A stretch of DNA of 6,114 bases from an uncultured Pigmentiphaga sp. (GTDB taxonomy: Bacteria > Pseudomonadota > Gammaproteobacteria > Burkholderiales > Burkholderiaceae_B), in NCBI GenBank assembly GCA_937891425.1, contig CALAGD010000043.1, positions 1 to 6,114 of the forward strand, written 5' to 3'. A program made the position numbers and the translations under genes. This document shows positions 1 through 5,916 of this stretch, piece after piece. The notes under the pieces were generated by a model that was not told where the DNA came from, did not search any database, and saw nothing but the letters and a program-made list of their open reading frames with translations. Each line of letters begins with the position of its first letter. The first letter of the stretch is position 1.

Positions 1-92
1 CCGGCTTGCCGTGCGGCATGCGCGGCAAAGGTGAAGAGATTGAAGGCGCGATGCAGCAGGCACCGCACGCCGGACGGCATGTCTGTCTTGCG

Positions 93-434
93 TCAGTCAT
101 CATCCAGATGCAGCCGGTGCAGGATACGATGCGCTATTGGCGCAAGCAGCAAACCAGAGGTGGTAATCAGCGTGAGGCCTACCAGCAGGCTGTAGAAGGC
201 GAGGAACACCTTGCCCATGATGGTTTCAGGCAGCACATAGGGCCCGATGCCCGAGACGACCAGCGCGGTATTCAGAAGCGCATCGTGCAGGTTCATGGGC
301 TCGCACAGCATGTGGCCGATGACACCGATCGCGACGATGATAGCAATGAGCAGGATGGCGGCAGCCAGGTGCCTGATCATGCGCCACGCGAATGCGCGGC
401 CTGGAAGAATGGATTGTTTCCTGGATTCGTACAT
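93..434 (-). CDS. Small two-helix membrane protein with pore-loop-like segment (putative ion-channel-like)
   Basis: A 113-residue protein read from ATG at 434 to TGA at 95-93. A basic N-terminus (residues 1-21) is followed by a strong hydrophobic helix at about 22-43, a short amphipathic stretch with SGIGPYV at 61-67, a second hydrophobic helix at about 73-97, and a basic/acidic tail ending HRLHLDDD. The helix / re-entrant loop / helix layout with a Gly-rich turn resembles two-TM ion-channel pore modules, but the canonical K+ filter TVGYGD is absent, so function is inference only; I recall similar uncharacterised proteins in proteobacteria. The frame stays open upstream to a TTG at 521, but that extra sequence is Cys/His/Arg-rich and unlike a real N-terminus. 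The chosen ATG has only a distant GAGGGG (16 nt away), so the start is uncertain. It lies 138 bp after tctA on the same strand and could be cotranscribed or independent. Confidence 0.72.
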   Translation of the reverse strand: MYESRKQSILPGRAFAWRMIRHLAAAILLIAIIVAIGVIGHMLCEPMNLHDALLNTALVVSGIGPYVLPETIMGKVFLAFYSLLVGLTLITTSGLLLAPIAHRILHRLHLDDD

Positions 435-537
435 GGTTCGCGCGATGATGCCCCTCACGTGGTGCCCTTCTGCGCTTGCGGGGCATGGCATGCGGCAGCA
501 AGTGATGCCCCGACAGAACAAATTGCGCTGTGTGGCG

Positions 538-554
538 GACGCACCGGATGCGTC
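538..554 (-). terminator. Short hairpin downstream of tctA (weak terminator candidate)
   Basis: A perfect 6-bp inverted repeat GACGCA/TGCGTC with a 5-nt loop lies 18 nt past the tctA stop on the minus strand. There is no T-run directly after it (the next T-rich stretch, AATTTGTTCTG, is about 11 nt further on), so it is a poor intrinsic terminator. It may instead be a 3'-end stabilising or processing hairpin between tctA and the small membrane protein gene. Confidence 0.25.
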
Positions 555-572
555 GAATATTACCCCGCCGCG

Positions 573-2081
573 TCAACCCGTGCTGGGGCGCGACTCTGCA
601 GCCGACTGCAGCCGTGCCATGATCCAGGGTACGATCAGGAACAGCACTGCCACGATGTAGAACGCCAACGCGATGGGGCTCTCGAAGAGCACCTGGAACC
701 TGCCTTCACCTGCGGCCAGCGCAGTACGCAGCTGGGTTTCCGCCAGGGGCACCAGAATGAGCCCGATGAGCATGGGAGCGATGGGAATGCCATAGACCCG
801 CATCGCATAACTGACCAGGCCCAGCCCCGCCATGAGGGCAAGATCGAAGGTAGAGCCCGACACGCCCCAGATGCCGATCATGGCGAACACCAGGATGCCA
901 GCATAGAGCTGTGGTTTGGGGATATACAGCAGGCGCACCCACAGCCCCACCAGCGGCAGGTTCAGCACCAGCAGCATGCAGTTGCCCACATACAGCGATG
1001 CGATCAGGCCCCACACCAGCTCGGGATTGCTGGTGAACAGGAACGGCCCCGGCTGCAAGCCGTAGTTCTGGAACGCTACCAGCAGGATGGCGGCCGTGGC
1101 CGATGTGGGCAGGCCCAGGGTAAGCAGGGGAACCAGTACGCCTGCCGCCGCGGCGTTGTTTGCCGCTTCGGGGCCCGCCACCCCTTCGATGGCACCCTTG
1201 CCGAATTCGTCCTTGTGACGCGACAGGTGTTTCTCGAGCGTGTACGACAGCATGGTAGGCAGCTCGGATCCACCACCCGGGATGGCCCCCATGGGAAACC
1301 CGATGACCGCGCCGCGCAGCCATGGCTTCCAGGACCGGCGCCACTCGTCTGCCGTCATGAACGCCTTGCCCCTGATCGGCGTGATCTCTTCCTGGTAGTA
1401 GCGGTTCCGGCTGGCGACGTAGATGATCTCGCCTACCGCGAAAACCGACACCAGCACGACCGTAAGCTCGATGCCGTCGAGCAGGTCGGGAATACTGAAA
1501 GTCATGCGCGCCTGACCGGTCATGGCATCGATGCCGACAACCCCCAGGGCCAGCCCCAGAAACAGCGAAATGAACCCGCGCACGCGCGACGACCCCATCA
1601 CCACTGAAACCGAGGTGAATGCCATGACCGTAAGGGCGAAGTAGTCGGCGGGAGTGAGAATGAACGCCAGCTCGGCCACCGCGGGAGCCGCGAAGGTGAG
1701 CGCCATGGTAGCAAGAGTGCCAGCCACGAACGAGCCGATGGCGGCCGTAGCCAGGGCGGCCGCACCGCGGCCGGCACGCGCCATGCGGTTGCCCTCCAGC
1801 GCGGTCATCATCGAGCCGGCCTCGCCCGGCGTGTTGATGAGAATGGCCGTGGTGGATCCACCATACATGGCGCCGTACAGGATGCCGGCGAACATGATGA
1901 AGGCTGACACGGGCCCCACCGAAACGGTGACTGGCAACAGCAGGGCAATGGTGAGCGCGGGGCCTATTCCCGGCAGCACGCCGATGGCCGTGCCGAGCAG
2001 CGACCCGACCAGCGCCCACATGAGGTTGACGGGCTGCAAGGCCACCTGGAACCCGTGCAGCAATAACGACAAGGTATCCAT
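573..2081 (-). CDS. tctA: Tripartite tricarboxylate transporter permease TctA
   Basis: The large membrane permease of a TTT-family secondary transporter, which moves a carboxylate-type solute delivered by TctC across the inner membrane, probably with an ion gradient. The protein is 502 residues, the normal length. Family signatures are clear: the N-terminal GTAIGVLPGIGPAL block at 30-43, YGAMYGGSTTAILINTPGE at 69-87, the GNRMARAGRG loop at 97-106, and the second-half repeat GAIPGGGSELPTMLSY at 265-280 followed by GVAGPEAANNAAAAG at 300-314 and TLGLPTSATAA at 321-331. Many hydrophobic helices run through the protein and it ends in a polar tail (RPSTG). The two Gly/Pro-rich blocks are the conserved half-repeat motifs of the family. 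The ATG at 2081 shares its A with the tctB stop (TGATG) and has AGG six nt upstream; a GTG immediately before it at 2084 would add one residue. The substrate is not predictable from sequence. Confidence 0.97.
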   Translation of the reverse strand: MDTLSLLLHGFQVALQPVNLMWALVGSLLGTAIGVLPGIGPALTIALLLPVTVSVGPVSAFIMFAGILYGAMYGGSTTAILINTPGEAGSMMTALEGNRMARAGRGAAALATAAIGSFVAGTLATMALTFAAPAVAELAFILTPADYFALTVMAFTSVSVVMGSSRVRGFISLFLGLALGVVGIDAMTGQARMTFSIPDLLDGIELTVVLVSVFAVGEIIYVASRNRYYQEEITPIRGKAFMTADEWRRSWKPWLRGAVIGFPMGAIPGGGSELPTMLSYTLEKHLSRHKDEFGKGAIEGVAGPEAANNAAAAGVLVPLLTLGLPTSATAAILLVAFQNYGLQPGPFLFTSNPELVWGLIASLYVGNCMLLVLNLPLVGLWVRLLYIPKPQLYAGILVFAMIGIWGVSGSTFDLALMAGLGLVSYAMRVYGIPIAPMLIGLILVPLAETQLRTALAAGEGRFQVLFESPIALAFYIVAVLFLIVPWIMARLQSAAESRPSTG

Positions 2082-2560
2082 CACAGGCCTGCCAGCGGTA
2101 GGAAAGTGCCCAACTGCAACCCCAGCCAGCTGAAGAGGAACCAGGCTGCGGTTCCCAGGATGAAGCCGATCAGCAGGTTGGTCCAGATGCGGAGCGAACC
2201 GAAAGCGCGCGACACCAGGGTGAAGCTCAGCGCCGCCGTGATGGGCAGCCCCACCGTCTCGATGACGAGGGCGGGCAGGAGGGCCGCCACCACCACCGCG
2301 AAGAAAGCGGGCTTGTCCATGCCCGGGTCGCGCTCCAGCTCGGGGTCGAACGCCGTGCCGCGCGCCATCTGTACCAGGAGCAGAACTCCCAGCACGACGA
2401 GACCGACGCCGACCGCCGTGACGAAGAACCCCGGACCGATGGCGGCATACTGCGCGCTGATGTCAAGAGAACTGGACGCATAGAGACAGACGGCCCCTGC
2501 CAGAATGACCGCCAGCCCCACCCACCAGGGCTGCCGGCGGCGTTCGCTCATGCCGGACAC
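2081..2560 (-). CDS. tctB: Tripartite tricarboxylate transporter small membrane subunit TctB
   Basis: The small, poorly conserved membrane subunit that partners TctA in TTT transporters. The protein is 159 residues with four hydrophobic segments at about 12-29, 43-65, 86-117 (probably a helix plus a shorter one around a Gly-Leu-Pro turn) and 126-148. A polar cytoplasmic-type loop rich in charged residues (about 67-83) separates the second and third. The motif IGPGFFVTAVGVGLVVLG at 41-58 is typical of TctB. The start is taken as GTG at 2560 because GGGGAGG lies six nt upstream (2567-2573); the ATG three codons later at 2551 would be 15 nt from that site. It begins 18 bp after tctC and its TGA overlaps the tctA start, so tctB and tctA are probably translationally coupled. 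Assignment rests on topology, motif and its place between tctC and tctA. Confidence 0.95.
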   Translation of the reverse strand: MSGMSERRRQPWWVGLAVILAGAVCLYASSSLDISAQYAAIGPGFFVTAVGVGLVVLGVLLLVQMARGTAFDPELERDPGMDKPAFFAVVVAALLPALVIETVGLPITAALSFTLVSRAFGSLRIWTNLLIGFILGTAAWFLFSWLGLQLGTFLPLAGL

Positions 2561-2566
2561 TCCGCG

Positions 2567-2573
2567 CCTCCCC
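2567..2573 (-). promoter_or_regulatory. Shine-Dalgarno site deciding the tctB start
   Basis: Minus-strand GGGGAGG, six nt before GTG at 2560. It is a strong match to the 16S anti-SD and sits in the 18-nt tctC-tctB gap, favouring the GTG over the ATG at 2551. Confidence 0.7.
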
Positions 2574-2578
2574 TGTTT

Positions 2579-3559
2579 TTATTGCTTGACGAGACCCGCT
2601 TCGCGCAGGATGTTGGTAATGCGCACGGTCTCTTCCTGGATGAACTTCCCGAACGCCTCGCCCGCCAGGAAGTAGGGGTCCCAGCCCAGCCGCTGCATGG
2701 TTGCCTTCCACGGTTCGCTGTCGTTCAGTTTCGTGAAGCGCTCAACCCACAGCTGATAGTTGTCTTCAGGCATGTCGACTGCACCGAGCACGCCGCGCCA
2801 GTTCGCAATGGTCACATCGTAACCCGCCTCCTGGAAGGTAGGTACGTCTTTCAATGCATCAATGCGCTGTTCTGACGTGACCGCGAGGATGCGGATGCGC
2901 CCCATTTCGGCAAACTGCTGGAATTCGGATATGCCCGAAATGCCGGCCTTCAATGTGCCATTGACGATACCAGTAACGGTATCGGCCCCGCCTGTCTGCG
3001 GGATGTAATTGAGCTTCGCCACCGGAACACCTGCCGTTTGTGCCAGCATGGCGAGAGCGATGTGGTCGACACCGCCTGCCGAACCGCCCCCCACGGGCGT
3101 CCCGCCGGGGTTCTCTTTCAGGGCCTGGACGAAGTCGGCCAGGTTCTTGTACGGAGCATCGGCGCGTACCGCCAGCACGAGGTACTCGGCCGTGAGCCGC
3201 GCGATGGGCCTGAAACGGCTAAGGTCGACGGGCGAATTGTTCATGGCAATGGAGCCGACGGTGATGGCTCCGAACACCGCCAGTGCGTCGGGCTTGCCCC
3301 GTTGTGCCCGTTGGAACTCCGCCAGGCCAATGGTTCCACCAGCGCCGCCACGGTTGGTAAAGCTGACGGTGCCGGTATAGATGCCGGCTTCCCGCATGGC
3401 TTGCATGGCCTGTCTGCCGGTAGAGTCCCATCCGCCGCCCGGACTGGCCGGCAGCATCATGGTGACCTGTGCCTGTGCAACCGCTGCCATGGACAGCATG
3501 GCAGCACCCATCAAGGACCGCAGCACCCGCCGCGCACGAAAATGTTTCATGAAACTCAT
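2579..3559 (-). CDS. tctC: Tripartite tricarboxylate transporter substrate-binding protein TctC (Bug family)
   Basis: The periplasmic solute-binding protein of the TTT system, which captures a carboxylate-type ligand and presents it to TctA/TctB. The 326-residue precursor has a Sec signal peptide: basic n-region KHFRARRVLR (5-14), hydrophobic core to about 27, and a probable signal peptidase I site after AQA at 28-30. The mature chain opens with MLPASPGGGWDSTGR (35-49), then TNRGGAGGTIGLAEF (68-82) and VGGGSAGGVDHIALAM (156-171), the ligand-loop regions of Bug proteins; PTFQEAGYDV (240-249) and NWRGVLGAV (253-261) are further family blocks. The ATG at 3559 is preferred because AGGAG lies six nt upstream (3566-3570); ATG at 3550 is a second option, and the open frame above 3559 to 3718 runs back into the preceding gene and does not look like protein. 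It is first in the tctCBA order and presumably the most highly expressed. Ligand unknown. Confidence 0.96.
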   Translation of the reverse strand: MSFMKHFRARRVLRSLMGAAMLSMAAVAQAQVTMMLPASPGGGWDSTGRQAMQAMREAGIYTGTVSFTNRGGAGGTIGLAEFQRAQRGKPDALAVFGAITVGSIAMNNSPVDLSRFRPIARLTAEYLVLAVRADAPYKNLADFVQALKENPGGTPVGGGSAGGVDHIALAMLAQTAGVPVAKLNYIPQTGGADTVTGIVNGTLKAGISGISEFQQFAEMGRIRILAVTSEQRIDALKDVPTFQEAGYDVTIANWRGVLGAVDMPEDNYQLWVERFTKLNDSEPWKATMQRLGWDPYFLAGEAFGKFIQEETVRITNILREAGLVKQ

Positions 3560-3656
3560 GCTGGTCTCCTCATCTTGCTCTTTTGATACGGCAGATGTAC
3601 CGATCTTACTCCACAACCTCCAGTTGCGACATCGTGAAAACAACACTCTGTGCCGG
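3560..3656 (-). other. 97-bp gap between the GNAT/FemAB-like gene and tctC
   Basis: This gap holds the tctC Shine-Dalgarno site (AGGAG, 3566-3570) and is less GC-rich than the flanking genes, as expected for a promoter region. A TAAGAT (minus strand, about 3603-3608) could be a -10 element, but the position 17 nt upstream reads TGTCGC, a poor -35. I see no strong hairpin terminator for the upstream gene, so tctCBA may be read from its own weak or activator-dependent promoter, from the upstream gene, or both. Confidence 0.35.
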
Positions 3657-4793
3657 CTATTGCGGAGAGTCACCCGCCCCGCGATGAAACGGCAGCCACT
3701 CACGCGCGGCACGCACATACTCCTCGATGTCGCGCCGTTCTGACTCCAGATACTCCGCCACCGCGTCGGCCAGCCCCGGATGCGCGATCCAGTGGAACGA
3801 ATGTGTCAGTATCGGCTCGAAACCGCGGGGAATCTTGTGTTCACCCTGGGCCCCCGGATCGAAACGCCGCAGCCCGTGCCGCAAGCAATACTCGATGCCC
3901 TGGTAATAGCACGCCTCGAAATGCAGGCTGTCGAATTCCTGCAGTGCTCCCCAGTAACGCCCATACAGCGTGTCGTGCGAGCGCAGGCACAATGCGGCGG
4001 CAACATGCCGGCCCTGATGCACCGCCAGCACCATCACGATGTTGCGCGGCATGCGCTCGCCGATGGTCCGGAAGAACTGCTCGTTCAGGTAGCCATCGTG
4101 GCCCGACCGTTTCCGGTAGGTGGCGCGATAACATTCGCAGAACACGCGCCAGTGATGCGGTTCGATCTGGTCGCCCTCCAGAGTCTGCAACGTGATCCCC
4201 TGCTCGGCCACCAGCCGGCGTTCGCGCCGCACGGTCTTGCGGCGGCTCTGGCGAAAGCGTCCCAGGAAGTCGTCGAAGTCACCGTAACCCCGGTTGAACC
4301 AGTGGTACTGCACGCCGAACCGGTGCAGCATGCCGGTGCCACGCCAGGCTTCAATCTCGCTGTCGTGCGGGAACAGCACGTGCCACGACGACAATGCGTT
4401 CTGTCGCGCCAGTTCCTGCACCAGCTGCAACGCTTCCCCGGCCAGTGCGGGCAGGTCTGCCCCCGCAGGCGCCAGCAGGCGACGTCCGGCGGTTGGCGTG
4501 AAAGGCACCGCGGTGAGCAGCTTGGGGTAATACCGAATTCCTGCCCGGCGCGCTGCATGCGCCCAGGCGTGGTCGAACACATACTCGCCGTATGAGTGCC
4601 CTTTCACGTACAAGGGCACGAACACCTGCCCTTCGCACGCCAGGTGCAATGGCTGCCAGCCGGTTTCGGCCCGCACCGCCCCCGATGTCTCCAGGGCCCC
4701 GAGGAACTCGCGCGACACGGTGGGGTTGTCGCCCGCATCGATCCAGGCCCTGCTCGCCCCGATTCCGCCCAGAACCGTCCAGGTTGCGTCCAC
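3657..4793 (-). CDS. FemAB-like GNAT-superfamily protein (DUF482 / 'peptidogalycan biosynthesis' family)
   Basis: A complete 378-residue member of the family annotated as 'GNAT family N-acetyltransferase' or 'peptidogalycan biosynthesis protein' (Pfam PF04339 by recall). Its true substrate is not established. Diagnostic blocks in order: ETGWQPLHL (43-51), KGHSYGEYVFDHAWA (64-78), GIRYYPKLLTAVPFTP (85-100), a basic RRKTVRRERRLVAEQGI stretch (184-200), YGRYWGALQEFDSLHFEACYYQGIEYC (277-303), GAQGEHKIPRGFEP (314-327) and SFHWIAHPG (332-340). The tandem acyltransferase-like halves and lack of signal peptide or TM segments suggest a soluble cytoplasmic enzyme. GTG at 4793 is preferred because AGGGA (4800-4804) is six nt upstream; another GTG at 4799 would add two residues but would abut that site. 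An in-frame TAG upstream limits the frame. It is divergent from rplM-rpsI and lies 97 bp before tctC; no functional link to either is evident. Confidence 0.93.
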   Translation of the reverse strand: MDATWTVLGGIGASRAWIDAGDNPTVSREFLGALETSGAVRAETGWQPLHLACEGQVFVPLYVKGHSYGEYVFDHAWAHAARRAGIRYYPKLLTAVPFTPTAGRRLLAPAGADLPALAGEALQLVQELARQNALSSWHVLFPHDSEIEAWRGTGMLHRFGVQYHWFNRGYGDFDDFLGRFRQSRRKTVRRERRLVAEQGITLQTLEGDQIEPHHWRVFCECYRATYRKRSGHDGYLNEQFFRTIGERMPRNIVMVLAVHQGRHVAAALCLRSHDTLYGRYWGALQEFDSLHFEACYYQGIEYCLRHGLRRFDPGAQGEHKIPRGFEPILTHSFHWIAHPGLADAVAEYLESERRDIEEYVRAAREWLPFHRGAGDSPQ

Positions 4794-4828
4794 ACCCACT
4801 CCCTGACAGATGATGTTGCAATGCAGCC

Positions 4829-4834
4829 ACTATA
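4829..4834 (-). promoter_or_regulatory. Candidate -10 element for the GNAT/FemAB-like gene
   Basis: Minus-strand TATAGT matches TATAAT at five of six positions and lies about 30 bp before the GTG start, which would give a leader of roughly 25 nt. The GC-rich DNA upstream shows no recognisable -35 hexamer at 16-18 bp, so the call rests on the -10 alone. Confidence 0.4.
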
Positions 4835-4850
4835 CTCGCGCCCCTGCCCT

Positions 4851-4870
4851 GCGGCGCCGCGGGCATGCCC
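4851..4870. repeat. Two abutting 10-bp palindromes between divergent promoters
   Basis: GCGGCGCCGC (4851-4860) and GGGCATGCCC (4861-4870) are each perfectly self-complementary and lie end to end. They sit between the candidate -10 of the minus-strand GNAT-like gene and the rplM promoter, about 28 bp upstream of the latter's -10. The arrangement could be an operator for a dimeric regulator or a supercoiling-sensitive site, but GC-rich DNA produces such palindromes by chance fairly often. An overlapping GCGGGC/GCCCGC pair (4859-4864 and 4873-4878) adds a possible hairpin. Confidence 0.4.
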
Positions 4871-4894
4871 ACGCCCGCATCGCATGGCGGTTCG

Positions 4895-4903
4895 TGCTAG
4901 AAT
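4895..4903 (+). promoter_or_regulatory. Extended -10 promoter of rplM-rpsI
   Basis: TGCTAGAAT combines a TGn extended -10 with TAGAAT (five of six matches to TATAAT). No good -35 is seen about 17 bp upstream, which is usual for extended -10 promoters. Transcription would start near 4909-4911, within the A5GCT5 palindrome, giving a leader of about 120 nt before the L13 start at 5033. Confidence 0.65.
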
Positions 4904-4915
4904 AAAAAGCTTTTT
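4904..4915. repeat. AAAAAGCTTTTT palindrome at the expected rplM transcription start
   Basis: A perfect 12-bp palindrome directly after the rplM -10 element. It covers the predicted start site and initial transcribed bases, and is strikingly AT-rich for this GC-rich region. It could affect promoter opening or be a protein-binding site; the function is unknown. Confidence 0.5.
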
Positions 4916-4927
4916 CGCGCAATGGTA

Positions 4928-5012
4928 CGGGCGACGCATAACGCCTTGGCCGTGGATTTGCGCGACATCGCCCGGTTGCAACCTGCGGTATTTGCTGTTG
5001 CAGCCGTTTTTT
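4928..5012 (+). promoter_or_regulatory. Structured rplM leader with terminator-like hairpin (candidate attenuator)
   Basis: The untranslated leader contains two adjoining stems. Stem 1 pairs CGGGCGA (4928-4934) with TCGCCCG (4968-4974). Stem 2 pairs GGTTGCAAC (4974-4982) with GTTGCAGCC (4997-5005), nine pairs including one U-G, with a 14-nt loop. After one G come six T residues (5007-5012). Stem 2 plus the T-run has the form of an intrinsic terminator 20 nt before the L13 ATG. G4974 can belong to either stem, so the two could compete at their junction. In E. coli L13 is known to repress its own operon post-transcriptionally, so a regulatory leader would be consistent, but no homology to a described leader is claimed. 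Confidence 0.5.
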
Positions 5013-5032
5013 CACCTCTTTCGGGAACCATC

Positions 5033-5491
5033 ATGAAAACCTTTGTTGCCAAGCCGCACGAGGTCAAGCGTGACTGGTTTGTGATTGATGCCAAGGGCAA
5101 GGTCCTAGGGCGTGTGGCCAGCGAAGTCGCACGTCGCCTGCGGGGAAAGCACAAGCCTGAATACACGCCCCACGTCGATACCGGCGATTACATCATCGTC
5201 ATCAATGCTGCCGAGCTGGTCGTTTCCGGCAAGAAAGCGCAAGACAAGAAGTACTACCGCCACTCCGGATATCCTGGCGGTATCAAGGAAGCCAACTTCG
5301 AACAGTTGCAACAGCGCTTCCCGGGCCGTGCACTGGAGAAGGCCGTCAAGGGTATGCTGCCCAAAGGGCCGCTGGGCTATGCCATGTACAAGAAGCTCAA
5401 GGTCTATGCAGGTCCTGAGCATCCGCATTCCGCTCAACAGCCGAAACCGCTCGAACTCGAGTCGGCCGCACCCTCAAGGAGCCGCGCATGA
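5033..5491 (+). CDS. rplM: 50S ribosomal protein L13, with C-terminal extension
   Basis: Large-subunit ribosomal protein L13, an early 23S rRNA-binding assembly protein. The 152-residue product begins MKTFVAKPHEVKRDW and shows the expected blocks: GKVLGRVASEVARRLRGKHKPEYTPHVDTGDYI (22-54), KKYYRHSGYPGGI (72-84), and the L13 signature region around KAVKGMLPKGPLGYAMYKKLKVYAG (103-127), then EHPHSAQQPKPLEL (129-142). The family normally ends at that LEL position, residue 142; here ten further residues, ESAAPSRSRA, follow before TGA. The ATG at 5033 has a modest GGGA site six nt upstream, and the open frame before it is the untranslated leader. The stop overlaps the rpsI start as ATGA, so the two genes are likely coupled. 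The body of the protein looks intact and functional. Confidence 0.98.
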   Translation: MKTFVAKPHEVKRDWFVIDAKGKVLGRVASEVARRLRGKHKPEYTPHVDTGDYIIVINAAELVVSGKKAQDKKYYRHSGYPGGIKEANFEQLQQRFPGRALEKAVKGMLPKGPLGYAMYKKLKVYAGPEHPHSAQQPKPLELESAAPSRSRA

Positions 5492-5880
5492 TCGGGAACT
5501 GGTACTACGGAACCGGCCGCCGCAAGACCTCGGTGGCACGCGTTTTCATGAAGAAGGGCTCTGGCCAGATCATCATCAACGGCAAGCCGATCGACGAATA
5601 CTTTGCGCGTGAAACCGGACGCATGGTCGTGCGCCAGCCACTGGTGCTCACCAACCACCTCGAATCGTTCGATTTCAAGATCAACGTTCATGGCGGCGGT
5701 GAATCCGGCCAGGCCGGTGCCGTGCGTCACGGCATCACCCGTGCCCTGATCGATTACGACGCCACCCTCAAGCCCGTTCTGCGTGCCGCAGGGCTCGTTA
5801 CCCGCGATGCCCGCGAAGTGGAACGGAAGAAGGTCGGTTTCCACAAGGCACGTCGCCGCAAGCAGTTCAGCAAGCGCTAG
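5488..5880 (+). CDS. rpsI: 30S ribosomal protein S9
   Basis: Small-subunit ribosomal protein S9, whose C-terminal tail reaches the P-site tRNA. It is 130 residues, the usual length. Recognisable blocks are NWYYGTGRRKTSVARVF (4-20), GSGQIIINGKPIDEYF (24-39), the S9 signature HGGGESGQAGAVRHGITRAL (68-87), and the basic C-terminus ERKKVGFHKARRRKQFSKR (112-130) ending in the invariant SKR. A strong AAGGAG site (5476-5481) lies six nt before ATG 5488, inside the last codons of rplM. It is transcribed with rplM from the upstream promoter. Confidence 0.99.
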   Translation: MIGNWYYGTGRRKTSVARVFMKKGSGQIIINGKPIDEYFARETGRMVVRQPLVLTNHLESFDFKINVHGGGESGQAGAVRHGITRALIDYDATLKPVLRAAGLVTRDAREVERKKVGFHKARRRKQFSKR

Positions 5881-5895
5881 ACGCCTGTACCTGTC

Positions 5896-5916
5896 GCGCC
5901 GGTTTCACACCGGCGC
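5896..5916 (+). terminator. Hairpin after rpsI, probable operon terminator
   Basis: A perfect 8-bp stem, GCGCCGGT paired with ACCGGCGC around a 5-nt TTCAC loop, begins 16 nt after the rpsI stop. The following sequence ATCAGCTTCATTCTTTC is T-enriched but lacks an uninterrupted T-run, so it may be a weak intrinsic terminator or a 3'-end stabiliser. Confidence 0.6.

Noticed and set aside
6..28. TTGCCG/CGGCAA inverted repeat near the left edge as a terminator for the small membrane gene
   Set aside because: Only six pairs with an 11-nt loop, no T-run on the minus strand, and over 60 bp past the stop.
1..80. Possible minus-strand gene starting at ATG 80 and running off the left edge
   Set aside because: About 26 codons only, no Shine-Dalgarno site (upstream reads CAAGACAGAC) and no recognisable motif.
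478..512. GGGGCAT/ATGCCCC inverted repeat between tctA and the small membrane gene
   Set aside because: The loop is long (18 nt) and no T-run follows on either strand; chance is likely at this GC content.
435..521. N-terminal extension of the small membrane protein to a TTG start at 521
   Set aside because: The extra 29 residues are Cys/His/Arg-rich, have no Shine-Dalgarno site and do not resemble a membrane-protein N-terminus; ATG at 434 is more plausible.
6..1607. A 533-codon open frame on the plus strand opposite tctA and the small membrane gene
   Set aside because: Its translation is rich in His, Gln, Arg, Gly and Asp with no domain or hydrophobic pattern, typical of the antisense shadow of a high-GC membrane-protein gene. 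The minus-strand frame is an unmistakable TctA.
3560..3718. Extended TctC beginning at 3718
   Set aside because: It would bury the signal peptide 53 residues inside the protein and overlap the preceding gene; ATG at 3559 has a good Shine-Dalgarno site and places the signal peptide at the N-terminus.
4922..5032. Extended L13 or leader peptide starting at 4922
   Set aside because: It is in frame with rplM but does not match L13, and the region contains RNA stems and a T-run; the canonical L13 N-terminus starts at 5033.
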